64,000 nt of DNA, from positions 62,001-126,000 of the forward strand of contig CAMIAK010000007.1 of the NCBI GenBank assembly GCA_946222885.1, given 5' to 3'. The notes under the pieces were generated by a model. It searched no databases, was not told the origin of the DNA, and was given only the letters and a program-made list of their open reading frames with translations. Below, piece after piece: positions 7,914 through 15,298 of this stretch; position 1 is the stretch's first letter, and each line of letters begins with the position of its first letter. The position numbers and the translations under genes are program-made. Source of the DNA: an uncultured Nesterenkonia sp. (GTDB taxonomy: Bacteria > Actinomycetota > Actinomycetes > Actinomycetales > Micrococcaceae).

Positions 7914-8548
7914 TCGTCGGCGAGCGCCCAGCTGACCACGACGTCGCCGATGAAGCCGCGCATCTGCTGCCGTCTCTCGGCTGAGCTGAAGCTGCTGTCG
8001 AACAGGAAGCTGAAGGTATAGCGGTTCGCCACCTGGAAGACGCAGTAAGAGCTGATCAGCAGGTGCAGATCGAGGGCGTTCACCTCTTCACGGAAGGCAC
8101 CTTCCCGCTTGCCCTGCGCGATGATGTCATCGAGGACGGTGACCGCCGGCTGGCTGAGATCGTGGAGAGACTCGATCTTGGAGATGAACTTTCCGCGATG
8201 AATGTTCTCGATGGAGACCAGGCGGATGAAGTCGGCGTTCTCCAGATGATGGTCATAGGTGAGCTCAGCCAGCCTGCGCAGGGCGTCAGGAGGATTGAGC
8301 GCATCCATCTGCAGGGTCTGCTCGGCCTCCCGGATGCCGCGGTAGGCGTTCTCCAGCACCGCCAGATAGAGCTGCTCCTTGCCCCCGAAGTAGTAGTAGA
8401 TCATCCGTTTGGTGGTGCGTGTGCGGCGGGCGATCTCATCGATCCGCGCTCCCGAATAGCCCGAGTCGGCGAAGACTTCTGTGGCGACGGAGAGCACCTC
8501 GGCCCGGGTGCGCTGAGGGTCCCTGATGCGGGGGCTTCGCTCGGTCAT
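7901..8548 (-). CDS. TetR-family transcriptional regulator
   Basis: Protein of 215 residues. The N-terminal TetR helix-turn-helix spans about residues 12-58 (GYSGARIDEIARRTRTTKRM then YYYFGGKEQLY); the C-terminal half is a helical effector domain. ATG 8548 is preceded by TAGGGT seven bases upstream and no Shine-Dalgarno, so a leaderless start is inferred. It lies downstream of dctP on the same strand but has its own promoter, and its 3-prime end overlaps pcaC by 13 bases. By position it may control the TRAP/shikimate operon; the recurring AAYGTA-N8-TACATT palindrome there is a possible target. The effector is unknown. Confidence 0.85.
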   Translation of the reverse strand: MTERSPRIRDPQRTRAEVLSVATEVFADSGYSGARIDEIARRTRTTKRMIYYYFGGKEQLYLAVLENAYRGIREAEQTLQMDALNPPDALRRLAELTYDHHLENADFIRLVSIENIHRGKFISKIESLHDLSQPAVTVLDDIIAQGKREGAFREEVNALDLHLLISSYCVFQVANRYTFSFLFDSSFSSAERRQQMRGFIGDVVVSWALADDHPA

Positions 8549-8556
8549 ATGGATAA

Positions 8557-8571
8557 CCCTACTGAATAGGG
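8557..8571. promoter_or_regulatory. tetR promoter with inverted repeat CCCTA-N5-TAGGG
   Basis: On the minus strand the -10 hexamer TAGGGT ends seven bases before the tetR ATG. It forms one arm of the inverted repeat CCCTA-CTGAA-TAGGG, a possible autoregulatory operator placed over the -10. The repeat is short, so support is modest. Confidence 0.35.
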
Positions 8572-8600
8572 GTCCCGGCCCGCCCACGGCAGACCGGGAC
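8572..8600 (-). terminator. Terminator-like hairpin after dctP
   Basis: GTCCCGG (8572-8578) pairs perfectly with CCGGGAC (8594-8600) around a 15-base loop, 21 bases past the dctP stop. There is no T-tract, which is common for actinobacterial hairpin terminators. It would separate the TRAP operon from tetR. Confidence 0.45.
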
Positions 8601-8620
8601 TCCTGGGAGGCGTCGTGTGA

Positions 8621-9628
8621 CTATCCGGCCGATCCGCGGATCGACTCGAAGACCTCGAGGGAGTCTCCTTCGAGGTTCTCCTCCAGGTATTGGCGGGCCT
8701 GATCGCTGAAGGCGTCGATGTCGACGTCGTCGACGACCTCGATCTCTCCGGAGGTCTCCCAGTCCTGCAGCGTGGTCTCCTCCTCCTCTGCCACGCAGGC
8801 GGTGACCTCATCCACCGCCTCTTCGACGGCGGAGCTCAGGACCTCCTGCTGATCGGAGTCCAGCTCCTCCCACACTTCGCCGATGATCACCAGGTTGGTG
8901 TTCAGCTGGTGGGCGCTGAGGCTCAGATAGTCCTGGACCTCGGCGAGGTTCTCCGACTCGATGATGTTGATGGGATTCTCCTGGCCGTCCACAGCCCCCT
9001 GCTGCAGAGAGAGGTAGATCTCCTCGTAGGCGACCTCGGTCGCCTCAGCGCCCAGTGCTCTCGCGTTCATCAGGTACTGGGGAGAGCCGGGGAAGCGGAT
9101 GCGCAGCCCGTCGAGGTCCTGGGGATCCCGGATGGGCGAGTCCGCGGTGAAGTGGCGGGCGCCGGCGGACCAGGCTCCCAGCGTGTGGATGCCGGTCTCG
9201 GCCTCGAAGTCCTCGATCACCTGGTCGGAGGCGGAGTCAGCCATGAAATCGGCGAGATGCTGTTCGTCGTCGAAGGCGTAGGCGGCGTCGAACACGCTGA
9301 CGGGCTCATAGACGGCTCCCAGCGCGGAGGCACCCTGGATGTCGATGTCGATGTCGCCGGAGGACACGGAGGCGATGCGGTCGGCGTCGCCTCCCAGCTG
9401 GCTGGAGCCGTAGGTCTCGATGGCGATGCCGGCGTCGGCCTCGTTGACCCGCTCCTCGATCAGGTCGATGCCGCAGTCCACCTGCGGCTGGCCGGGGTTA
9501 TAGCTGTGCGCCAGCGTCAGGACGGTGGCGTCGGGGTCGTCGGAGGCGTCCTCGCCCCCGCAGGCGGTCAGACCCAGGGCCGGCACCATTGCCAGCGCGG
9601 AGACCCTCATCATGTTCTTGCGGTGCAT
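8621..9628 (-). CDS. dctP: TRAP transporter solute-binding lipoprotein
   Basis: Extracytoplasmic substrate-binding protein of 335 residues. The signal peptide ends in the lipobox LTAC, so Cys23 would be lipidated and the protein anchored outside the membrane. The body matches the DctP family (LTLAHSYNPGQPQ near the N terminus, GLRIRFPGSPQYLMNARALGA for the substrate-binding arginine region, SLQQGAVDGQENP). ATG 9628 has AAAGGA seven bases upstream. It is the last gene of dctQ-dctM-shikimate dehydrogenase-dctP, so the ligand is probably shikimate, quinate, dehydroshikimate or a related acid; this is inferred from context. Confidence 0.92.
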   Translation of the reverse strand: MHRKNMMRVSALAMVPALGLTACGGEDASDDPDATVLTLAHSYNPGQPQVDCGIDLIEERVNEADAGIAIETYGSSQLGGDADRIASVSSGDIDIDIQGASALGAVYEPVSVFDAAYAFDDEQHLADFMADSASDQVIEDFEAETGIHTLGAWSAGARHFTADSPIRDPQDLDGLRIRFPGSPQYLMNARALGAEATEVAYEEIYLSLQQGAVDGQENPINIIESENLAEVQDYLSLSAHQLNTNLVIIGEVWEELDSDQQEVLSSAVEEAVDEVTACVAEEEETTLQDWETSGEIEVVDDVDIDAFSDQARQYLEENLEGDSLEVFESIRGSAG

Positions 9629-9642
9629 ATCTTTTCCTTTCG

Positions 9643-10539
9643 TCAGTGCAGCGGTGCACGTCTCTGGGCATTCTCGGCGGCGATCAGATCATTGAGGTCC
9701 GCCAGCATGGAGGTCCGGTCGGCGGACTCTCCGGTGAAGATCTCGAAGGCGTCGGCGGCCTGGTGCATGGCCATGCCCAGCCCGGTGATGGTCAGGGCTC
9801 CGCGGCTGCGTGCCTCGTTCATCAGTTCGGTGTCCACCGGCCGGTAGACGACGTCGGCGACCCAGTGCGCGGGATCGATCAAGGCCGGGTCGAAGGGGGC
9901 CCCGGGGTGGTGGGCCATGCCGAAGGGCGTCGCGTTCACGATGCCCTCGGCCGAGGCGGTGAGGCCGGGCAGCTCATCCGGACCGGCCCCTGCGGCTCGG
10001 AAGCCGTGGGAGGCCAGCAGGCTCTCCTGCAGGGCGGCGACCTTCTGCCGGTCCACATCCACGATGGTCAGTGCGTCCGCCCCGCGCATGACCAGGGCAT
10101 GGGCGACCGCTGAGCCGGCCCCGCCCGCCCCGACCAGCACGACTCTGCCGCAGGTTCCGGCGCCGAGGGCGTCGTCGAGCGAAGCCTTGAACCCGGTCAC
10201 ATCGGTGTTGTGGCCGATGGTCTGCCCTTCCGAGAAGACCACTGTGTTCACCGCGCCGATCATCCTGGCGGAGGGAGCGAGCTCATCCAGCAGCGGCACC
10301 ACCATCTGTTTGGCGGGGAAGGTGATGTTGAGCCCGTCGAAGCCGGCCCGCCGGGAATAGTCGAGCAGACGTGCCAGGTCGTCGGCGGAGTCTTGCTGCG
10401 CATGGAACTCGATCCGTCGGTAGATGTACCGCATCCCATGGCGTGCGCCCTCCAACTCATGCATGGGGGGAGTCAGCGAGGGGCCGATCCCTTGACCGAT
10501 GAGGGCTGCCAGGACGGCTCGAGGAGTGGGGGAGAGCAT
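9643..10539 (-). CDS. Quinate/shikimate dehydrogenase (NAD-type, catabolic)
   Basis: Shikimate dehydrogenase family protein of 298 residues. The catalytic Lys77 (NITFPAKQ) and Asp113 (GHNTDVTGF) are present. The nucleotide fold GAGGAG (137-142) is followed at the end of the next strand by Asp161 (TIVDVD) instead of the basic NRT-type motif of biosynthetic AroE, which suggests NAD and oxidation of shikimate to 3-dehydroshikimate, as in Corynebacterium glutamicum QsuD. Its ATG overlaps the dctM stop (TGATG), and dctP follows 14 bases downstream, so it sits inside a TRAP transporter operon. Activity on quinate as well as shikimate is possible. Confidence 0.88.
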   Translation of the reverse strand: MLSPTPRAVLAALIGQGIGPSLTPPMHELEGARHGMRYIYRRIEFHAQQDSADDLARLLDYSRRAGFDGLNITFPAKQMVVPLLDELAPSARMIGAVNTVVFSEGQTIGHNTDVTGFKASLDDALGAGTCGRVVLVGAGGAGSAVAHALVMRGADALTIVDVDRQKVAALQESLLASHGFRAAGAGPDELPGLTASAEGIVNATPFGMAHHPGAPFDPALIDPAHWVADVVYRPVDTELMNEARSRGALTITGLGMAMHQAADAFEIFTGESADRTSMLADLNDLIAAENAQRRAPLH

Positions 10540-11813
10540 CAGAGACCCAGCACCTCCGGGAGGAAGAGGATGACGTCGGGGAACAGGATGACCAGCAGCA
10601 GGACCGTCACCGCAGGCATCGCGAAGGGCACAGCGCCCTTGAAGACTTCGCCGACCCGCGTCTCGGAGACCGCGGCGGTCACGAAGAGGGCCGTGCCCAC
10701 CGGCGGGGTCAGCAGGCCGATCATCAGGGACATGATGAGCACGACGCCGAGTGCGAGGGGGTCGATCTCATACTGCAGGCCGATGGGCAGCAGGATGGGG
10801 ACCACCAGCACGAGGATTGCGGTGGCGTCGATGACGGTGCCGAGCACGAGCATCAGCAGCGAGACCAGCAGCAGGAAGACCACGGGGCTCTCGGTGATGC
10901 TGACGAACATCTCGGTGAGCATCTGAGGGAGCCGCTCTCTGGCAAGGATATGGCCCAACAGCGCGGCGGCGGCGACGATCAGCATGATGCCGCCGGTGGT
11001 CACCACCGTCTCCCGCACTGCAGAGAGGAATCCCTTCCAGCTGAGCGAACGCTGCAGCACGGAGATGGCCAGGACATAGACCACGGCGACCGCGGCCGCC
11101 TCGGTGGGGGTGAAGAAGCCGCCCAGGATGCCGCCGAGGATGATCACCGGGGTCAGTGCCGGGAGGAGGACTCCGCGGATGGAGCTGAGGAACTCCTGCT
11201 TGTCGAAGCGGCCTGCGGTGAGGTTCGGCTGCCGGCGGACCAGCAGCCAGACGACGACGCACAACCCCACGGCCATCAGGAGGGCGGGCACCACGGATGC
11301 GGCGAAGAGGGCCCCGGTGGAGGCTGCCGCAAGTCCTGCATAGATGACGGCGGGGATGCTCGGGGGCATCACCGGTGCGATGAGCGAGGAGGAGGCGGAG
11401 AGGCCGGTGGCGAAGCGCCGGCTGTAGCCGTTGCGCAGCATGGCCGGGATCTGGACCTTGCCGAGCGCCGCCGCGTCGGCCACAGCCGAGCCGCTCATCC
11501 AGGAGAAGCCCACGCTTCCCCCGACGGTGACATAGCCGAGATTGCCGCGGACCCGCGCCAAGGCGGCCATGGCGAAGCGGAAGAGCCGGTCGGCCAGCCC
11601 GGCATGGTTGGCCAGCGCGCCCAGGAAGACGAACAGGGGCACCGCCAGCAGCGGGAAGCTCTGGGCGGCATTGGTCACCTGGCGCAGGCTCATCCCGGAG
11701 GACTGCCCGTCCAGGAGCATGTAGAGCAGGGACGGGCCGAGGAAGGCGAAGGAGACCGGCACCCTCAGGATGAGGAGCACCGCGATGGCGATGCCGAGTG
11801 TCAGCAGGCTCAT
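10539..11813 (-). CDS. dctM: TRAP transporter large permease
   Basis: Large membrane subunit of a tripartite ATP-independent periplasmic transporter, 424 residues, with about 12 hydrophobic segments. Typical stretches are SVGFSWMSGSAVADAAALG, PVMPPSIPAVIYA and GLLTPPVGTALFV. It carries the ion-coupled transport path, fed by DctP and completed by DctQ. ATG 11813 overlaps the dctQ stop (ATGA) and is preceded by GGAGGAG; the longer open frame reads back through dctQ and was rejected. Shikimate or quinate uptake is inferred from the dehydrogenase in the operon. Confidence 0.93.
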   Translation of the reverse strand: MSLLTLGIAIAVLLILRVPVSFAFLGPSLLYMLLDGQSSGMSLRQVTNAAQSFPLLAVPLFVFLGALANHAGLADRLFRFAMAALARVRGNLGYVTVGGSVGFSWMSGSAVADAAALGKVQIPAMLRNGYSRRFATGLSASSSLIAPVMPPSIPAVIYAGLAAASTGALFAASVVPALLMAVGLCVVVWLLVRRQPNLTAGRFDKQEFLSSIRGVLLPALTPVIILGGILGGFFTPTEAAAVAVVYVLAISVLQRSLSWKGFLSAVRETVVTTGGIMLIVAAAALLGHILARERLPQMLTEMFVSITESPVVFLLLVSLLMLVLGTVIDATAILVLVVPILLPIGLQYEIDPLALGVVLIMSLMIGLLTPPVGTALFVTAAVSETRVGEVFKGAVPFAMPAVTVLLLVILFPDVILFLPEVLGL

Positions 11814-12376
11814 GCGATCTCCTCCTTCTCCGCAGTCCCCGGCATCTCCAGAGCGCCGTGGAAGGCCACCGTCCAGGCGGCCAGCAGGGAGCGGAGCACA
11901 GTGCTGCACATGCCCGCCAGGATGGGGACGTACACGATGGACATGGGCATGCCCAGCACGGGGGAGCTGAGGCGGCCCTCGGTGCTGACGAGGTTCCAGG
12001 CCTCCACGGTGAGGCCTGCGGCTACGACGGCCACCACCAGCAGAGAGAAGACCTGGACGGTCCGGACCAGCTGGGGTTTGGGGAGGGTGTCCACCACTTC
12101 GAGGGTGATGTGGCCCCGCAGGGTGATGAGCACGCCTGCCACGGAGAAGGTCAGCCAGGCCATGCCGAACCGGGAGAGCTCCCCGGTCCATGCGAAGCCC
12201 TCGCCGGGCATGTAGCGCTGGGCGGCCTGGAGAAAGACCAGGACCAGGATCATCAGGAGCATCAGGGCACCGAAGGCCAGCTCGATGCGGGTCAGGACGC
12301 CGACTATGCGGCGGACCAACGGGTTTCTGGGTTCGATCACGGCGTTCCTCGGGTCGCGAAAGGTGGCGTGTGCCAC
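11810..12376 (-). CDS. dctQ: TRAP transporter small permease
   Basis: Small membrane subunit of the TRAP transporter, 188 residues with four predicted membrane helices (first about 30-52, GALMLLMILVLVFLQ). The region GELSRFGMAWLTFSVAGVLI followed by RGHITLEVV is typical of DctQ. The start is a GTG at 12376 with GGAG five bases upstream; an overlapping ATG is out of frame. First gene of the dctQM-dehydrogenase-dctP operon. A palindrome at 12390-12409 lies over its promoter and recurs before quiC. Confidence 0.9.
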   Translation of the reverse strand: MAHATFRDPRNAVIEPRNPLVRRIVGVLTRIELAFGALMLLMILVLVFLQAAQRYMPGEGFAWTGELSRFGMAWLTFSVAGVLITLRGHITLEVVDTLPKPQLVRTVQVFSLLVVAVVAAGLTVEAWNLVSTEGRLSSPVLGMPMSIVYVPILAGMCSTVLRSLLAAWTVAFHGALEMPGTAEKEEIA

Positions 12377-12389
12377 ATTGACTCCAACA

Positions 12390-12419
12390 AACGTACCGGT
12401 TCGTACATTAGTGTGTCAA
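12390..12419 (-). promoter_or_regulatory. dctQ promoter with palindromic operator
   Basis: On the minus strand TTGACA (12419-12414) and TACGTT (12395-12390) form a -35/-10 pair with an 18-base spacer. The inverted repeat AACGTA-N8-TACATT (12390-12409) covers the spacer and -10. The same arrangement, with AATGTA-N8-TACATT and an identical outer TACATTAGTG, precedes quiC at 14258-14281. Position over the promoter suggests repression of transport and dehydration genes by one regulator. Confidence 0.6.
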
Positions 12420-12472
12420 AGCTCACTCAGGTGCCGTGGCCTGAGGGCTGGGCGCAGGGAGCCGGTGGAGGT

Positions 12473-14251
12473 TCAGCTGTGCGCGCCGCGCTGTGCGGCG
12501 AGGCGGACGGGTGCGTTCGGTGCGCCGTAGCCGTCGTAGTCGCCGGTGCGTTCGACCATCTCCAGGAAGACGTCTCCCACGGTGGGGGTGTAGAAGTGGA
12601 TGAACTCTCCTGAGCCGTTCCTGTCGTAGAGGAGATCCAGCTCCCTGAGCTCGGCGAGGAAGTCCTCCTGGAGATTGAACTTCGCGCGGAGGTCCTCGTA
12701 ATAGTTGTCCGGGGCCTTCAGGAACTGCAGTCCGCGGCGCCGGGCGGCCCGGGCCAGCTCGATGATGCCGGTGCAGCTCACTGCGATATGCCGCGGCGGT
12801 ATGGGCGCGGTCGGGGGAGCGAGGTTCAGCGGGAGCCGCACGGCTCCGTCCTCGCTGCGCATCACCTGGCTGCGTACCAGGCCCTGGGGCCCTGGGACGT
12901 CCTGTGCGTCCTGGGAGGAGAGTCCCAGCACGCTGTGGAAGAACAGCACCGACTCCTCGAACTCGTGCCAGCGGTAGGAGAGGTTGATGTGATCGACGGA
13001 GGAATCCTCGCTCCCCGCAGCATCGCCGCCCTCGAATTCACGGGTCCAGGTCGACTCGGGGGTCTGGTCGTTCCAGTAGACCGCGGTCCCGTCAGGAGCG
13101 GCGACGGGATGCAGGACATGTTCACCGGCATAGGTTCGGCGGAATACCGCTGGAGCCCCGAGGGAGGCTCCGCGCCGGGCTGCCTGCTCGGCGTCGTCGA
13201 CCTGCAGGCCCACGCCTGACAGGCGTGGCGACTCTTCACGGCCCTGCTCATTGAGGATGATGCGGGACCGGCCCAGCGACCACAGCCGCACCGGCTTGGT
13301 GCGGTGCTTGCCGCGGAAGGCGAATCCCAGCTGGGCGAGGGTCTCGTCGAACTCGTCGAGCGAGCTCCCGCTGATCTCGACGAAGTCGATGTCCCGGATC
13401 GGCTGCGGGTCTTCGAGCCTGCCGTCCTCCCAGCCGTCGGAGGCTGCGGTGCGGTCGGCCAGCCACGTCAGTGAGCGGCGCGCATGGGCGGCGGTGCTGA
13501 TCACATCGGTCTGCCGGAAGGTGTCGTTGAAGACCTCCAGAGAGAGCGGCCCTGAGTAGCCGGCGCGCAGCACATGGGCCAGGAAGGCGGTCAGCTCGAA
13601 CGCGCCTTCGCCGGGGAAGAGGCGGTGGTGCCGGCTCCAGGAGAGCACGTCCATGTCCAGCTGCGGGGCGTCGGCGAGCTGGAGGAAGAAGATCTTCTCG
13701 CCGGGGATGTCCTCGATGGCTGATGGGTCATGTCCTCGTGCCAGGATGTGGAAGCTGTCCAGGCAGGTGCCCAGGTTCGGACGGTCCGCCATCTGGACCA
13801 GCCGCCAGGCGTGGCGGTAGTCGTTGACGAACCGGCCCCAGGCCAGTGCCTCATAGGCGATCCGGATGTCGTAGCCGGCGGCGAGGTCTGCAAGCTGGGC
13901 GAGCTGTCCGGCCGCGGTCTCGTCGTCGTCGACGGTGGCCGTCCCGGCGTTGCTGCAGACCAGCACGGTGTCTGCCCCGAGCCGGTTCATCAGTTCGAAC
14001 TTCGCCCTGGCGCGGCGGAGATTGTCCGCCAGGAGGTCCTCTGTCACGCCTTCGAAGTCCCGGAAGGGCTGGAACAGGTCGATGCTCAGGCCCAGGCGCT
14101 CACAGAGGGCGTGGATCTCCTCGGGGGACTCGTATGAGACCAGCAGGTCGGTGTCCATGATCTCGACGCCGTCGAAGCCTGCTTCGGCGCAGGCGTGCAG
14201 CTTATCGGTGAGGCTTCCGGAGAGGCAGACAGTGGCGATCGAGGTGCGCAT
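12473..14251 (-). CDS. quiC: 3-dehydroshikimate dehydratase, two-domain (QuiC1/QsuB type)
   Basis: Enzyme of 592 residues that dehydrates 3-dehydroshikimate to protocatechuate. Residues 1 to about 270 form a xylose-isomerase-like barrel with the metal ligands Glu134 (YEALAWGR), Asp165 (TCLDSFH), Gln191 (FFLQLAD) and Glu239 (LSLEVF), the same positions as I recall for Pseudomonas QuiC1. The C-terminal half is a VOC/hydroxyphenylpyruvate-dioxygenase-like domain with VDHINLSYR, PRHIAVSCT and FLEMVERTG supplying His/His/Glu. ATG 14251 follows TACATT by six bases with no Shine-Dalgarno, so a leaderless mRNA is likely. It links the shikimate operon to pcaHG; the gene is divergent from pcaR. Confidence 0.94.
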   Translation of the reverse strand: MRTSIATVCLSGSLTDKLHACAEAGFDGVEIMDTDLLVSYESPEEIHALCERLGLSIDLFQPFRDFEGVTEDLLADNLRRARAKFELMNRLGADTVLVCSNAGTATVDDDETAAGQLAQLADLAAGYDIRIAYEALAWGRFVNDYRHAWRLVQMADRPNLGTCLDSFHILARGHDPSAIEDIPGEKIFFLQLADAPQLDMDVLSWSRHHRLFPGEGAFELTAFLAHVLRAGYSGPLSLEVFNDTFRQTDVISTAAHARRSLTWLADRTAASDGWEDGRLEDPQPIRDIDFVEISGSSLDEFDETLAQLGFAFRGKHRTKPVRLWSLGRSRIILNEQGREESPRLSGVGLQVDDAEQAARRGASLGAPAVFRRTYAGEHVLHPVAAPDGTAVYWNDQTPESTWTREFEGGDAAGSEDSSVDHINLSYRWHEFEESVLFFHSVLGLSSQDAQDVPGPQGLVRSQVMRSEDGAVRLPLNLAPPTAPIPPRHIAVSCTGIIELARAARRRGLQFLKAPDNYYEDLRAKFNLQEDFLAELRELDLLYDRNGSGEFIHFYTPTVGDVFLEMVERTGDYDGYGAPNAPVRLAAQRGAHS

Positions 14252-14257
14252 GCGTGC

Positions 14258-14281
14258 AATGTACCAAACATTACATTAGTG
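14258..14281 (-). promoter_or_regulatory. quiC promoter with palindromic operator
   Basis: AATGTA-N8-TACATT (14258-14277) is a perfect inverted repeat whose first arm contains the minus-strand -10 TACATT of quiC, six bases before the ATG. Bases 14261-14281 share GTACC-N6-TACATTAGTG with the dctQ promoter region at 12393-12413. It lies between divergent quiC and pcaR, so it could also influence pcaR. The cognate regulator is not known. Confidence 0.6.
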
Positions 14282-14345
14282 GGGTACGGCCTCCGGGTCG
14301 TGGAGAGGGGGGGGCGCTCGCGCCCGGCTGGGTACACTCACCGCT

Positions 14346-15182
14346 ATGAGTGAGCACCATGGTGAAGAGGCGGCAAGGGCGGCCGGCAGGAATGAGTTCG
14401 TGCGTTCCCTGGCCAGCGGGCTGAAGGTCCTGGAGAGCTTCACCCCGCTGGAGCCCCGCCTCACCCTGACCGAGGCGGCCCGCCGCAGCGGCGTCAGCCG
14501 TGCCACGGCCCGCCGCATGCTGCTCACCCTGGTGAGCCTCGGCTATGCGCATACCGACGGACGTCATTTCGAGCTCACCCCCAAGGTTCTCGGGCTGGGC
14601 CATGGGTACTGGTCCGGGCGGGGGTGGCATGAGCTGCTGCGGCCTTCGCTGGAGCACCTGTCCGGGGCGGTGGGCGAATCTTCTTCGGCCGCGGTGCTCT
14701 CGGAGGACGACGTCATGTATGTCTGCAGGGTCCACACGCGGCGGATCATGCGGATCGACCTGGGCCTGGGCACCAGGCTGCCGGCCTTCGCCACCTCGAT
14801 GGGCCGGGTCCTGCTGGCGGGTCTGTCCGATGACGTGCTCCGGGACCGGCTGCAGGCGATGGACCGCCGCCGCTTCACGGAGCACACGGTGACCGATCCG
14901 GCCCGCCTGCTGGAGCTGATCCGGCGGGCGAGGGAGGAGGGGCACGCCGTGGTGGACCAGGAGCTGGAGCGGGGTCTGCGCTCGGCGGCAGTTCCTGTCC
15001 GTGACGCGGAGGGGAGGATCGTCCTGGCACTGAACACCTCCATGCAGGCCGGACATGAAGATCTGCAGGACTCTGTGGCCCGTGTGCTGCCTGAGCTCAC
15101 GGCATGTGCGGCCTCCGCCGAAGAGCTCGTGCGCTCGCTGGGGCGTGATCTCGACCGCCTGGTGGTGCCCAGCGCCCCCTGA
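14346..15182 (+). CDS. pcaR: IclR-family regulator of the beta-ketoadipate pathway
   Basis: Regulator of 278 residues in the PcaR/PcaU/PobR branch of IclR. The winged helix covers about residues 18-75 (EFVRSLASGLKVLESF, SGVSRATARRMLLTL, LGYAHTDGRHFEL), and the effector domain has RLPAFATSMGRVLLAG and HAVVDQELERGLRS, strikingly close to Pseudomonas PcaR. ATG 14346 lies seven bases after TACACT with no Shine-Dalgarno, so leaderless translation is likely. It is immediately upstream of pcaFIJ and divergent from quiC. By family knowledge the effector would be 3-oxoadipate or a related intermediate. Two 15-base boxes before pcaF are its probable targets. Confidence 0.88.
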   Translation: MSEHHGEEAARAAGRNEFVRSLASGLKVLESFTPLEPRLTLTEAARRSGVSRATARRMLLTLVSLGYAHTDGRHFELTPKVLGLGHGYWSGRGWHELLRPSLEHLSGAVGESSSAAVLSEDDVMYVCRVHTRRIMRIDLGLGTRLPAFATSMGRVLLAGLSDDVLRDRLQAMDRRRFTEHTVTDPARLLELIRRAREEGHAVVDQELERGLRSAAVPVRDAEGRIVLALNTSMQAGHEDLQDSVARVLPELTACAASAEELVRSLGRDLDRLVVPSAP

Positions 15183-15234
15183 GCCCTCTTCGGGCGGTCT
15201 CTCTGGCAAACCTTCGGCCTGGGGTCTATGCTGT

Positions 15235-15268
15235 GATCGTATAGCGCACATGTGTTTGCATAGCGAAC
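15235..15268 (+). promoter_or_regulatory. Tandem PcaR-type boxes before pcaF
   Basis: Two related 15-mers, GATCGTATAGCGCAC (15235-15249) and GTTTGCATAGCGAAC (15254-15268), match at 11 of 15 positions and start 19 bases apart. The second is nearly palindromic (GTTTGC-ATA-GCGAAC). Their form recalls the 15-base PcaR box of Pseudomonas (GTTCG...CGCAC), as I remember it. They lie 31-64 bases before the pcaF start, where an activator or repressor would act. Confidence 0.5.
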
Positions 15269-15298
15269 AATGGCGGATCGTCAGGACAGGAGAAGACC

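Noticed and set aside
10950..12215. Plus-strand open frame of 421 codons opposite dctM and dctQ
   Set aside because: The predicted product is a His/Gly/Ala-rich low-complexity shadow; the minus strand holds clear TRAP permease genes.
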